Below are positions 30,172 through 39,377 of a DNA stretch of 41,525 nt, one piece after another. Source of the stretch: an uncultured Clostridia bacterium (GTDB taxonomy: Bacteria > Bacillota > Clostridia > Christensenellales > Christensenellaceae). The notes under the pieces are model-generated. The model searched no databases and was not told the origin of the DNA. It saw only the letters and a program-made list of their open reading frames with translations. The DNA is taken from NCBI GenBank assembly GCA_947063485.1, contig CAMSSU010000014.1:1-41525 (forward strand). The letters run 5' to 3'. The translations under genes were made by a program, and so were the position numbers. The stretch's first letter is position 1; every line of letters begins with the position of its first letter.

Positions 30172-31875
30172 ATGATTTTCAAGAAGCCGAGCGGAATCTG
30201 GCAGGAATACCAGAAGGCGCTGCAATTCAACGAGAGCATTGATCTGGTCGAGAAAGTGAAGAACAACGAGAACTTCTTTCTGGGCAGGCAATGGGAGGGC
30301 GTGAACGCGCCGGATCTGGACAAGCCGGTTTTCAACATTTTGAAGAGAGTCGTCAACTATTTTATCGCCATGCTTGTCTCGGACGATATTGGGCTGCGGC
30401 TGGGGCTGTTTAACAGAGTGGAGGACAGCGTTTCGCGCATCATGCTGCGCGTTACAGAGCGGCAGATTCGCCAGATTATGGAGTTTAACCGATTTGGCGC
30501 CCTGAGCCGTGGGATTTTGCGGGATGCGGCTGTGGACGGAGACGGCGTGATGCACGTTTTCTTCAACCCGGATCGCAGGAGCGGACATCCGGATATGCCG
30601 GGGCTGATTGAGCTGGAGGCCATCGACAACACGAGTATTTATTTTGGCAACCCGCAGGTTGGGAACGTTCAGAAGCAGCCGTATCTCCTGATCGAATACC
30701 GCAGGCTGGTGGACGAGGTGAAGGCAGAGATGAAGGAGATGGGGCGCCCCAAGGCGGACATTGACGCGATTCGGCCGGACAGCGCACAGCACGATCTCTT
30801 CGCAGAGGACGAGCGGATTTACGATGACAAGGTTACCGTGATTTTGAAGTATTGGAAGGAGAACGGCAAAATCCACTACATCAAGACGACGGAAAACACC
30901 ATCATCAAGCCGGAGACCAAGACCGAGATGACGCTATACCCCATTTGCTTTATGAACTGGGAACGCGTGAAAAACTGCTATCACGGCCAGAGCATCATTG
31001 AGGGGCTCATCCCCAACCAGATGGCCATTAACAAGCTTTCGGCGCTGGCACAGCGGTTCATTCGCCAGCAGGCATTCCCGCGGGTATTTTACGATGAAAC
31101 CAAGCTGGACCGCTGGGTGGAGGGGATTGCGCCCATTGCCGTGCGCGGCGATCCCACCCGGATCGTCAGCACGGACACGCACAACATCAGCATGTCTTCG
31201 CAGGTGGGTGAATACATCGACAAGTATGTATCGCTGACCAAAGACCTGATGGGCGCCTCGGACGCGGCGCTGGGCAACGTACAGCCGGACAACACTTCGG
31301 CAATTATCGCCGTGCAGAAGGCGACGGCCGTGCCGCTGGAGCTGGTGCGCCAGAGCTATTACCAGTTTGTGGAAGATTTTGTGCGCATTTGCGTGGACCA
31401 GATGCGGATCTTTTATGGCAAACGCACGGTTGTTACCGAGGATGACATGGGAGCAGACCAGGAGGTTACCTTTGATTTTGCCACTTTATCGGATTATGTG
31501 CTGGAATTTAACGTCGACATTGGTACGGCGGCTTATTGGTCGGAAATGACGAGCATCCAGAGCCTGGACAATCTGTTCGCCAAGCAGCTGGTGGATCCGG
31601 TTACATATCTGGAATCCGTTCCGAGTTCGGCGATCCCCAACAAGGCCAAGATTGTGGAAAAGGCAAAGGAGAGCATGGCGAAGAGCGAAGAAGCGGCCGC
31701 AGGCCCGGGCGCGGACGCCATGATGGCAGGACCGGAGATGCAGGGCGCAGAGATGGATATGCAAGGCGGCCAGGCGATGATGGACGCGGGCGGCGCGGCA
31801 GGCGCCGGGGAGATCAATATTGATGAGGCGATGGCGAATCTGCCGCCCGAGATTCTGGCGCAGGTTCAGGGATAA
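30172..31875 (+). CDS. Phage portal protein
   Basis: The portal is the dodecameric ring through which DNA enters and leaves the head. The 567 residue product has the portal-type N-terminus with NNENFFLGRQWEG (31-43) and KPVFNILKRVVNYFIAML (51-68), a long stem and wing region, and a Met/Gly/Ala-rich C-terminal tail (about 515-567), which is probably flexible. The site GAGGAGAG precedes the ATG. The position between terminase and scaffold or capsid supports the call. The length and sequence style fit podovirus-like portals of Firmicutes phages. Confidence 0.85.
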   Translation: MIFKKPSGIWQEYQKALQFNESIDLVEKVKNNENFFLGRQWEGVNAPDLDKPVFNILKRVVNYFIAMLVSDDIGLRLGLFNRVEDSVSRIMLRVTERQIRQIMEFNRFGALSRGILRDAAVDGDGVMHVFFNPDRRSGHPDMPGLIELEAIDNTSIYFGNPQVGNVQKQPYLLIEYRRLVDEVKAEMKEMGRPKADIDAIRPDSAQHDLFAEDERIYDDKVTVILKYWKENGKIHYIKTTENTIIKPETKTEMTLYPICFMNWERVKNCYHGQSIIEGLIPNQMAINKLSALAQRFIRQQAFPRVFYDETKLDRWVEGIAPIAVRGDPTRIVSTDTHNISMSSQVGEYIDKYVSLTKDLMGASDAALGNVQPDNTSAIIAVQKATAVPLELVRQSYYQFVEDFVRICVDQMRIFYGKRTVVTEDDMGADQEVTFDFATLSDYVLEFNVDIGTAAYWSEMTSIQSLDNLFAKQLVDPVTYLESVPSSAIPNKAKIVEKAKESMAKSEEAAAGPGADAMMAGPEMQGAEMDMQGGQAMMDAGGAAGAGEINIDEAMANLPPEILAQVQG

Positions 31876-31887
31876 GGAGGAAGAGAA

Positions 31888-32067
31888 ATGAAATGCCCAA
31901 AATGCAAGCAGTGCGAGATGCTGATCACGAACGCGGAGAACATCTTAAAGCAGGGCGCGCAGAGCACGAAGCTTTACCGCGTGCTGAACATGGCTTGCCC
32001 AAACTGCAAGGAAACTTTGACCATAGAGCACGAGCAGCCGCTGACTGTGCGGCAGGTAAGCGAATGA
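31888..32067 (+). CDS. Small zinc-ribbon phage protein (59 residues)
   Basis: The product has two zinc-knuckle pairs, CPKC (3-6, plus Cys9) and CPNC (37-40), as in zinc ribbons, with a helix between them and a final strand (LTIEHEQPLTVRQVSE). AAGGAGGAAG lies in front of the ATG. It is located between portal and scaffold, where many phages carry small accessory genes. No function is assigned. Confidence 0.75.
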   Translation: MKCPKCKQCEMLITNAENILKQGAQSTKLYRVLNMACPNCKETLTIEHEQPLTVRQVSE

Positions 32068-32133
32068 GGCCAAACCACAGGCCTTTGAAATAGAGGGGGA
32101 TACCCCAGGATAAGCCAAAACCAGGCGAGGAGA

Positions 32134-32835
32134 ATGAAAATGGAAGAAATGTTTGAGCAAACCAATCAGACGGACGAAATGCAGATGGAAGAGGCGCAGG
32201 AATTTGAAGAGAGCCTTTTGCAGCAGGAGGACGACGGCGAGATCAGTGAGGACACACAGGAGATCATGCAGGAAGCTTTTGCGCTGGATGTGAAATACAA
32301 CGGCGTGGAGCAGAGGCTATCCGAAGATGAGGCGAGGACATACGCCCAAAAAGGGATGAACTATGATCATGTGATGGAAGAGCTGACGCGGCTGAGAAAT
32401 GCGCCGGAGGCGGCGATTATTCAGGATTTGGCGCGTAAATCGGGCATGAGCAAGGAGGATTTCCTAAACAGCCTCACGGCCGAAGTAAACCTGAAGGCGG
32501 CAGAGCGCGAGAATTCCGAGCATGAGGCACTGCGGCAGGAAGTAAACCAGTTCCGCGACAGAGACGCCAAGATGCAGCGCTGGAGCGAATTTTTCCAGAA
32601 GCACCCGGAAGTTTCCCGGTTTGGAGACTTGCCGGAGGAAGTCAAGCAGGCGGTGGCTCAGGGCGCAGACCCGGATGCAGCCTACTTGCAGTATGAAAAC
32701 CAACAGTTAAAAAGCCGCATAGAGGCGGCACAGCAGAACGCCTACAACAAGGCTATCGCTCCGGGAAGCGCGGCAAGCGCAGGAGCAGGCGAGGAGACAG
32801 ATCCTTTCTTACAGGCATTTCTGCGAAGTATTTAA
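32134..32835 (+). CDS. Putative scaffolding protein
   Basis: The 233 residue protein is very acidic at the N-terminus (Glu/Gln-rich, 1-50) and helical with coiled-coil potential (about 95-210), including QEVNQFRDRDAKMQRWSEFF. This composition and its place directly before the major capsid gene are typical of internal scaffolds that shape the procapsid. There is no visible protease motif. The start at 32134 (GAGGAG upstream) or the in-frame ATG at 32140 are both possible. The call rests on composition and position. Confidence 0.7.
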   Translation: MKMEEMFEQTNQTDEMQMEEAQEFEESLLQQEDDGEISEDTQEIMQEAFALDVKYNGVEQRLSEDEARTYAQKGMNYDHVMEELTRLRNAPEAAIIQDLARKSGMSKEDFLNSLTAEVNLKAAERENSEHEALRQEVNQFRDRDAKMQRWSEFFQKHPEVSRFGDLPEEVKQAVAQGADPDAAYLQYENQQLKSRIEAAQQNAYNKAIAPGSAASAGAGEETDPFLQAFLRSI

Positions 32836-32853
32836 TTCAGAAAGGAATTTGAA

Positions 32854-33927
32854 ATGGCAGTTAATTTAGCGACAAAATATGCAAAACAATTTGCAGCGGC
32901 ATTTGCCCCGACCTCTTATTTTAAGGGCAAAGTTTCCGAGGCATACAAATTTGACGGAGTGAAGAAGATCGTCATTCAGAGCCCGCTGACGACCCCTCTC
33001 ACCGACTATGTGAGAACAGGTGTGGACCGCTACGGCACGCCCACTGAGATGGACACGGTTGTGCAGGAAATGGAGCTGACCCAGGACAAGGCATTTACCA
33101 AAATTCTGGACCGCGGCAACTATTCCGACTCTATGATGGCGGTTTCGGCGGGCAACTGGATGAGCGAGCAGATCAAGCAGATTGCGACGCCCGAGACTGA
33201 GAAATACGCGATTCGCCAGTGGCTGCGGGACGGCGGCAGTGTAGCCGTGGACGCCAAGCCCACAAAGAGCACGGTTGTCGAATCCTTTGCCAAGGCTGTG
33301 GAAAAGCTGGACGACGCATTTGCCCCGGGCGAGGACAGATACCTCTACGTTACGGCGGAGATGTATAAGAATCTCTCGCTCTCCAGCGAATTTTTGGGCC
33401 TGGAGCGGCTGGGCGAGCAGGCGCTTTCCAAAGGCATCGTCGGTGAATTTGAGGGCGCGAAGATCGTCAAAGTTCCCACGAGCTATATGCCCGAGAATTG
33501 CTATGGCTTCCTGGCCTGCAAAGACAGCATTCTGCTGCCCAGAAAAATCTCCACTTTCAAGACGCACACCAACCCTCCGGGCATTGATGGCTGGCTGATG
33601 GAAGGGCGGCTCTGGTTTGACGCATTTGTGCTGGGCGCGAAGGCGAACGGCGTTTGTGCGATTGTTCTGGATTCCAAGAAGCAGGCGACGCCTACGATTA
33701 CGCAGGCTGACAACGGCATTACGATTGCCAGCGCGAACGCGGCAAAGATTCTATACACGCTGGATGGCACGGACCCGCGCTTTAACCCCAAAGCCGAGGT
33801 TTATTCTGCGGCCATCAGCACGGCAAACCTGGCAGCGGGCAAGCACCTGGTTAAGGCAGTTGCGTATGGCGGCACGGCGACACCCTTTACTTCTGACATT
33901 GCAGAGAAGGAAATTACGGTTGCCTAA
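32854..33927 (+). CDS. Major capsid protein with C-terminal Ig-like decoration domain
   Basis: The 357 residue product lies after the scaffold gene and has the length and composition of an HK97-fold capsid protein. The conserved N-terminal region includes LTDYVRTGVDRYGTPTEMD, and an E-loop region follows. From about residue 278 the sequence changes to a beta-rich module with ILYTLDGTDPRFNP (299-312) and AAGKHLVKAVAYGG (327-340), the pattern of the chitobiase/hexosaminidase C-terminal Ig-like domain. Such domains decorate capsid surfaces and may bind carbohydrates. A terminator-like hairpin follows, as expected after a gene needed in many copies. Confidence 0.83.
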   Translation: MAVNLATKYAKQFAAAFAPTSYFKGKVSEAYKFDGVKKIVIQSPLTTPLTDYVRTGVDRYGTPTEMDTVVQEMELTQDKAFTKILDRGNYSDSMMAVSAGNWMSEQIKQIATPETEKYAIRQWLRDGGSVAVDAKPTKSTVVESFAKAVEKLDDAFAPGEDRYLYVTAEMYKNLSLSSEFLGLERLGEQALSKGIVGEFEGAKIVKVPTSYMPENCYGFLACKDSILLPRKISTFKTHTNPPGIDGWLMEGRLWFDAFVLGAKANGVCAIVLDSKKQATPTITQADNGITIASANAAKILYTLDGTDPRFNPKAEVYSAAISTANLAAGKHLVKAVAYGGTATPFTSDIAEKEITVA

Positions 33928-33937
33928 TGCAGCAGGG

Positions 33938-33963
33938 GGAGGAGGGGGAAACCCCTCCTTTTC
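33938..33963 (+). terminator. Terminator-like hairpin after the capsid gene
   Basis: GGAGGGG pairs with CCCCTCC around a short loop, followed by TTTTCC. A partial stop here would favour capsid protein over downstream tail genes. Confidence 0.6.
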
Positions 33964-33983
33964 CATAAGCAAAGGAGGAAGAA

Positions 33984-34349
33984 ATGACAGCAAATGAAAT
34001 TTACAGAAGCGTGCTGGCGTTGATGTTTATGGATGACAGCGATGCGGAGGAATATCAGAAAAATTTCCTCGTACAGCTTAACATGAAGCTGGAGGAGTGC
34101 TTTGAGACCAACAATTCCGTTCGTATTGCGAAGGGGAAAGACGTGCTGGAGGAGCCCCCGATGATCGCGGGCCTGGAAGAGGAAGTGCCCTATGAATTTG
34201 AGCTGACCAGAAGCGTGATTCCGCTGGGCATTGCGGGAGATCTTTATGTGGATGATGATGAGACGGGCATTTCCAACGATTACCGCGAGCGCTATCTGGC
34301 ATGGAAGGCATCGAGAGTGCGGGCACGGTTTTGCCCGGCGGAGGTGTAG
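33984..34349 (+). CDS. Probable head-tail connector or adaptor protein
   Basis: This 121 residue protein is placed between capsid and tail-hub genes, where connector/adaptor proteins usually lie. The sequence starts with a helix MTANEIYRSVLALMFMDDSD and contains EECFETNNSVRIAKGKDVL and VPYEFELTRSVIPLGIAGDL. No motif allows a firm assignment. AAGGAGGAAG precedes the ATG. It ends 2 bases before the next gene. The call is by position and should be treated as tentative. Confidence 0.5.
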   Translation: MTANEIYRSVLALMFMDDSDAEEYQKNFLVQLNMKLEECFETNNSVRIAKGKDVLEEPPMIAGLEEEVPYEFELTRSVIPLGIAGDLYVDDDETGISNDYRERYLAWKASRVRARFCPAEV

Positions 34350-34351
34350 CC

Positions 34352-36217
34352 ATGGCGAGGACTTCACCAAAGCGGGCGCGCTATATTGAGCTATCGAATT
34401 TTCTCGGAGTGGACTTTGCCAATGAGGAGACGGAAGTAGACGTACGCCGCAGCCCATACGCGCCGAACATGGTGGCAGACCGCGCGGGGCGCCCGGAAAA
34501 ACGGGCGGGATACAAGCAGATTTGCAGCTATGACGGGCGCATTAACGGGATTCACTTCTTTGACGGAGAGATGATCGTGCATGCCGGGACACATTTTTAT
34601 GATGCGGAAGGCAATTTGCTTTATGAGGGTGCAAACGATGCGAGATCTGTTTCCTTTGTGATGGGACTGGAAGAGATTGCAGATGAGGTGAGCCTGCTGA
34701 ACCACAGTCTCTACATTTTGGATGGAGCGCATTACCTGCGCTATGACGGAGAGAGCCTGGAAAAGGTGGAGGGGTATATCCCCACGACCAGGGCGGCGGG
34801 AATGGCGCATGAACCGTGCAACCTAATTCAGCCCAAGCGCATCAACTGTTTTCATGGAGACGGGAAGAAGGTGGAGTTTCAGCTGGACGGAAATGAGCTG
34901 GATGATACTGAGACTATCGTCTATGTAGACAGACAGCTCAAAACCGCGGGAGTGGATTATACATTCGATGCGCAGGAAGGAACAGTTACCTTCGTCTCCG
35001 CCCCGCCCAAGACCAGCGGCGATGACAATATCTCGATTCAATTTGCCAAGACGATTACAGGCTATCGCGACACGATTGAAAAATGCTGTATTTACGGCAC
35101 ATTTGGCGTGGGCAATGATACCAGAGTATTTGTAACAGGAAATTCGGATCATCCAAACCGCGACTGGCAGAGCGGGACGTATAACCCGGAGTATTTTCCG
35201 GACACGGGCTACACGGATCTCGGCAGCGGCAATGCGGCGATCATGGGATATACCAAGCAGTATGACTCCATGATTGTCGTCAAAGAGCCCAGCGATGAGA
35301 CGGGGCTATTCTTGCGCACGGCGCGGCTGGTCGAAAAAGAAAAAGAGGGCGCGAAGACTTATGAGGCAGAGTTTGACGTCAAAGAAGGGATTTCGGGCGT
35401 GGGCGCGATTTCCCGCTATGCGTTTGCCAGCCTTGGAAATGACCAGCTGATGCTCACCAGAAACGGCATCTGCGGGCTTTCCACCAATGCCGTTTCCAAC
35501 CAGAAGAGCGTCGTCAACCGAAGCTTTATGGTGAACCCGCAGCTGACCAAGGAGAAAAACTTATCCGAAGCGGTGGCGGCGGTTTGGGGCAGGTTCTATG
35601 TGCTGAGCGTGAACGGGGTTTGCTACGTTGCAAACACAGAGCAGACCTGCTCGACGCCATCGGGCACGGGATATGAATGGTATTACTGGACGGACATTCC
35701 GGCGAGAGTTTTGCGGGAGCACGGCGGAAAGCTCTATTTTGGCACGGAAGATGGGGCGGTGATGTGTTTCCGGGATCCCGAGACAGAGGGAAGATTCGCT
35801 TACTCAGATAACGGCGCGCCCATCAACTCGGTCTGGACGACGGCGCTTTTGGACGGCGGAAATTTCATGCGGGAAAAGAGCATTTCCAAAAAAGGGACGG
35901 GCGTTCTGGTCAAGCCATACACGCGAAGCTCGGGAGAGATCTACTTTACGACGGACAAGACGCTGAGAGAAGTAACCAGCGATTTTACCGTGGACATCTT
36001 TGATTTCGACGATGTGGATTTCAACCGGTTTACCTTCGACATCATGGATGGGCCGCGCGTGCAGGTCTCGCCCAGGAAGTTCCGCAAGGTGCTGCAGTTT
36101 CAGATGGGAGTGCGCAATAACCAGGCGGATCAGGGGTTTGGAATTTTAGCGATGATGATTTCCTTTACCATGGGAAATCTCACAAGGAGGAAAAATGGCG
36201 GAATTAAAAAACTATAA
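34352..36217 (+). CDS. Large tail-hub/stopper-like structural protein
   Basis: The start MARTSPKRARYIELSNFLGV (34352, GGAGG upstream) gives 621 residues. The N-terminal region (VDVRRSPYAPNMVADRAGRP, about 29-48) is followed by repeated beta-rich units, with phrases such as GRINGIHFFDGEMIVH and GKLYFGTEDGAVMCF, which suggest a beta-propeller. P22 gp10 and related tail-hub proteins that close the portal of short-tailed phages have this kind of organisation. The similarity is structural by inference, not proven by a motif. It overlaps the following fibre gene by 23 bases. Confidence 0.6.
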   Translation: MARTSPKRARYIELSNFLGVDFANEETEVDVRRSPYAPNMVADRAGRPEKRAGYKQICSYDGRINGIHFFDGEMIVHAGTHFYDAEGNLLYEGANDARSVSFVMGLEEIADEVSLLNHSLYILDGAHYLRYDGESLEKVEGYIPTTRAAGMAHEPCNLIQPKRINCFHGDGKKVEFQLDGNELDDTETIVYVDRQLKTAGVDYTFDAQEGTVTFVSAPPKTSGDDNISIQFAKTITGYRDTIEKCCIYGTFGVGNDTRVFVTGNSDHPNRDWQSGTYNPEYFPDTGYTDLGSGNAAIMGYTKQYDSMIVVKEPSDETGLFLRTARLVEKEKEGAKTYEAEFDVKEGISGVGAISRYAFASLGNDQLMLTRNGICGLSTNAVSNQKSVVNRSFMVNPQLTKEKNLSEAVAAVWGRFYVLSVNGVCYVANTEQTCSTPSGTGYEWYYWTDIPARVLREHGGKLYFGTEDGAVMCFRDPETEGRFAYSDNGAPINSVWTTALLDGGNFMREKSISKKGTGVLVKPYTRSSGEIYFTTDKTLREVTSDFTVDIFDFDDVDFNRFTFDIMDGPRVQVSPRKFRKVLQFQMGVRNNQADQGFGILAMMISFTMGNLTRRKNGGIKKL

Positions 36218-37013
36218 GATTGCGGATGCGGACTTTGCGCAAAAGGACATCACTTCCATCGAGGAGAACGTCGTCAGCGGTCAGGCAGACTGGCTGAAAA
36301 AGCAGTTTGACAAGGCAAGCAAAGAGGTGATTGCGCCCAGGCTGAACGGATTGATCGATCAGCTGGAGAGCGAACAGGCGGCGGATAATCTGGGGGCAGA
36401 GGCGCTGGCGCCGGACGGTGCGCAGACGGTTGGCGGGCAGCTCAGATACCTCAATGAGCAGCTGAAAAAAGCGGTAGTGGGCCAGATTCCGGATGCGAGC
36501 ATTACTCAGGACAAACTGTCGGAGCAGTTTCAGGCGGTATTGGCAGCGAAGCTGTCGGGAGATTTTTCCAACGCGACAGGGACGCTGGCAGTTGCCAACG
36601 GCGGAACAGGCGCGACGGCAGCTGCGGCAGCGCGGCAAAACCTGGGCGCGGCGCCCAGCGGATATGGCATTGGTGAAAACCTGGGAAGAGGTGCGGAAAA
36701 CGGAAGCATTGAAATGCTGACCGGGCACAACGACTGGGATTGGGCAGCATCCGGGGGTTTTTACTCGGCGAACAACGCGGCAAACGCGCCGGCTACTGGC
36801 TGGTTTGTGGGCGTAACAATGGCGCTGGATTCAAATTATTACGCGCAGATTGTTTCATCTGTTTCCACACATGATCTCTATTACCGCGTTCGGACGGACG
36901 GCGTATTTTTGCCCTGGAAAAAGATCATCACCAGCGCGCTGATGACCTATGGGACGAACGAGCCGCCTGCTTCGGGCACGCCTGGCTCAATTTATTTTAA
37001 GATTGTGGGGTAG
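36195..37013 (+). CDS. Phage tail fibre protein with pyocin-knob-like end
   Basis: The 272 residue product has a helical N-terminal part (1-120), then the collar-like segment LAVANGGTGATAAAAARQNL, seen in many tail fibres, and a C-terminal knob with HDLYYRVRTDGVFLPWKKI, the pyocin-knob pattern. It probably binds the host surface. AAGGAGG lies just before the ATG at 36195, and the next gene begins 3 bases after the stop. It is the only knob-type fibre seen here. Confidence 0.75.
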   Translation: MAELKNYKIADADFAQKDITSIEENVVSGQADWLKKQFDKASKEVIAPRLNGLIDQLESEQAADNLGAEALAPDGAQTVGGQLRYLNEQLKKAVVGQIPDASITQDKLSEQFQAVLAAKLSGDFSNATGTLAVANGGTGATAAAAARQNLGAAPSGYGIGENLGRGAENGSIEMLTGHNDWDWAASGGFYSANNAANAPATGWFVGVTMALDSNYYAQIVSSVSTHDLYYRVRTDGVFLPWKKIITSALMTYGTNEPPASGTPGSIYFKIVG

Positions 37014-37016
37014 CGC

Positions 37017-38288
37017 ATGAATATTGCAGTCAATTATCACAGCGGCGCGCTGCAAAAGACTGGATGGGTGCGCGTGGGCCATAACAGCAGCTTCACAAAC
37101 CAGGACGCGGCTTGGTCTTTCGTGATTACGCCGGGCAGCGGGGAGAGCGTGGCGAAAATTGATTCGGTGCGCTGGCACTTTAACTGGAACAATGAGGCGG
37201 GCGGATCTGGATGGCAGGGAGCTTTTACCTATATTGCAAAGATTCGAAGCGGTTCGCCGACGGGTGCGGTCATTGCATCGGTGCAGGCAACATTGCAGGG
37301 AAAGAGCGGAAACTGGGATGTTCAGGCGAGCGACCTGAATTTGGCCGCGAACACCACTTACTATATCACGCTCAATCTCAATGGTTCTACGCTTTCCTCT
37401 CTGAAAACCTTTAGCACGACGGCGACGGCTGAGGTGCTTGCCTGGACTTCGGCAGCGGGCAAATGTACGGCGCCCACAAAAATTCTATTCAACGGAAAGC
37501 ATACGAATACTTATGCGAGCCCAGGGCAGGGTGTCCAGTTTGAGATTGTCGGCGGCGGAGGCGGCAAAGACAATGCGTTTGTGCGATGGCATATTCAGGA
37601 GCTGGTCTATAAGCCGGGGCAGGGAGAGCTGACAGGGTGGCGAAATGCAACCAACGCCAATGAGCAGGCGGATTCGGCGGTTTATTATCAGTCGAGCCGG
37701 CTTTGTACGGTGTACCCAACGCGGACGAGAGGGCAGCGAAAGAGATTCCGCATTCGAGCCCAAGGCGCGGCAGGAGAGCAGTACTACTCGGATTTTGCTG
37801 AAGTATCGCCCAATGTAATCACCAACTCTAAGCCAAATGTCTGCACAAACGTAACAGTGGATAAAAATATCGTTGCGCCGGGGAGCACACTGCGGCTTTC
37901 GTTCACAGGCGGAGGCGACCCGGACGGAAACCTTTGGATGTATCAGGTGCGCCCGGAAGATGAGAACGGCGTGGAGTTTACGGCCAAAGATTTGGGCAGG
38001 CAATATGACGTAACGAAAAAGTACGTCGATATCGATCTCTCGTTGGCACCGGAAGCTTTCCGCGCAGGCACAAAATGGAGATTTAAGGTGCGCGGACATG
38101 ACGGATGTGAGGCGTGCGCTTGGAGCGCGCCGAGTGAGTTTGTCCAGATTGCGGGGATTGCGCACGTCTATGGAACAGATGGTGCGCCGAACAAGGCGAT
38201 GGCGTATGTCTATGATCAGGCGGGTGCGCCTAAACTGACGACACCATACTGTTATAATGCGAACGAAGCGCCGGAGCTTGGCATATAG
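37017..38288 (+). CDS. Phage tail fibre/surface protein with beta-sandwich modules
   Basis: The 423 residue protein is rich in Thr, Asn and Gly and consists of beta-sandwich-like modules. The first (about 1-150, with an SVRWHFNWNNEAGGSGW segment) looks like a carbohydrate-binding jelly roll. The central and later parts (about 195-380; RKRFRIRAQGAAGEQYYSDF, TKWRFKVRGHDGCEACAWSA) resemble fibronectin type III. A GGGGG hinge lies near 178-182. A host-binding or adhesion role is likely but no family is recognised. Its start follows the fibre gene by 3 bases, without a clear ribosome-binding site. Confidence 0.6.
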   Translation: MNIAVNYHSGALQKTGWVRVGHNSSFTNQDAAWSFVITPGSGESVAKIDSVRWHFNWNNEAGGSGWQGAFTYIAKIRSGSPTGAVIASVQATLQGKSGNWDVQASDLNLAANTTYYITLNLNGSTLSSLKTFSTTATAEVLAWTSAAGKCTAPTKILFNGKHTNTYASPGQGVQFEIVGGGGGKDNAFVRWHIQELVYKPGQGELTGWRNATNANEQADSAVYYQSSRLCTVYPTRTRGQRKRFRIRAQGAAGEQYYSDFAEVSPNVITNSKPNVCTNVTVDKNIVAPGSTLRLSFTGGGDPDGNLWMYQVRPEDENGVEFTAKDLGRQYDVTKKYVDIDLSLAPEAFRAGTKWRFKVRGHDGCEACAWSAPSEFVQIAGIAHVYGTDGAPNKAMAYVYDQAGAPKLTTPYCYNANEAPELGI

Positions 38289-38308
38289 CTATATGGGAGG
38301 AAAGAGAT

Positions 38309-39370
38309 ATGGGACTTTTATCTGAATTCTTTGACTATCTGCACGAGCAGTTGGACAATGGCTCGATTTATGTATGGGGCGCGCAAGGGCAGAACCATGA
38401 GACGATTTCCGAAAGCTGGATTCACCGGATGGAGACCAGTGAACGCAATGCAGATCGGGCGATCGCCCTTTGGAAAAAGCGTAAAAAAGAGGGCAAGGCA
38501 GAGGTATTAAGGGCATTCGACTGTTCGGGCCTGATTATGTATTTCCTGCAAAACCTCAAAGGGGTTTACAGCTATGATATGGCCTCTAACACGATTAAGG
38601 GGAAATGCCAAAAAATCCAAAAAGCACAGATTCTTCCGGGGGATTTCGTATTCCGGGTATACACCGATGGGGCGAGCAAAGGCAGGGCATATCACGTTGG
38701 CATCGTAGTGGATGCGAAAAGAAACGTCATAGAGGCGAAAGGCCGGGATGACGGCGTTGTCAAGCGCGGCATTGATGCGCAGGCGGGATATTGGAACTAT
38801 TTTGGCAGGCCGGAGTGCCTGAAAGAGGAAATTGAAGAGGACACGCCGGCGACAGGATTGCCGAAAGACTGGACGCTTTCACGGCTGCTCAAACGCACAA
38901 GCCCACTGATGCGGGGAGAGGATGTGCAAAGGGCTCAGGAGGCACTGATTGCCAAGGGGTACCCCTGTGGAGACAGAGGCGCGGACGGGCAGTTTGGCAG
39001 AGATACGGAAACCGCAGTTCGGCGCTTCCAAAAGGATAACGGCTTAAGAGAGGACGGGATCATCGGCAAGGATACCTGCCAAAAGCTTGGCGGGAAATGG
39101 AAAGGTACTGCTGGCGGCGATGAGACGGGCTGGACGCTCTCGCGGCTGCTCAAACGCACAAGCCCGCTGATGCGGGGAGAGGATGTGCGAAGGGCACAGG
39201 AGGCACTGATTGCCAGAGGATATCCCTGCGGAAGCAGAGGCGCAGACGGACAGTTTGGCGATGACACAAAACAGGCAGTAGAGGCATTTCAAAAGAAAAA
39301 CGGGCTGAGGCAGGATGGGATTATCGGAAAAGATACCTGTGAACGCCTTGGCGGAACATGGAAAGGATGA
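38309..39370 (+). CDS. Endolysin: NlpC/P60 (CHAP-like) peptidase with two peptidoglycan-binding domains
   Basis: The enzyme domain (1-170) shows FDCSGLI with nucleophile Cys72, AYHVGIVV with His129, and the VIEAKG strand with Glu142, the NlpC/P60 triad layout. It cuts cell-wall peptides for host lysis. Two 79-residue repeats follow (188-266 and 275-353), each with the PG_binding_1 pattern MRGEDVxRAQEALIAxGYPC and ADGQFGxDTxxAVxxFQ. The AGGAAAG site precedes the ATG. A holin gene and an XhlA-like gene follow, completing a lysis cassette. Confidence 0.9.
   Translation: MGLLSEFFDYLHEQLDNGSIYVWGAQGQNHETISESWIHRMETSERNADRAIALWKKRKKEGKAEVLRAFDCSGLIMYFLQNLKGVYSYDMASNTIKGKCQKIQKAQILPGDFVFRVYTDGASKGRAYHVGIVVDAKRNVIEAKGRDDGVVKRGIDAQAGYWNYFGRPECLKEEIEEDTPATGLPKDWTLSRLLKRTSPLMRGEDVQRAQEALIAKGYPCGDRGADGQFGRDTETAVRRFQKDNGLREDGIIGKDTCQKLGGKWKGTAGGDETGWTLSRLLKRTSPLMRGEDVRRAQEALIARGYPCGSRGADGQFGDDTKQAVEAFQKKNGLRQDGIIGKDTCERLGGTWKG
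38870..39367 (+). repeat. Tandem repeat of the peptidoglycan-binding domain coding sequence
   Basis: Two 237-base units (38870-39106 and 39131-39367) are separated by a 24-base linker. They are close to identical at the DNA level in their first 90 bases, which points to a recent duplication. Confidence 0.85.
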
Positions 39371-39377
39371 TAGAACA

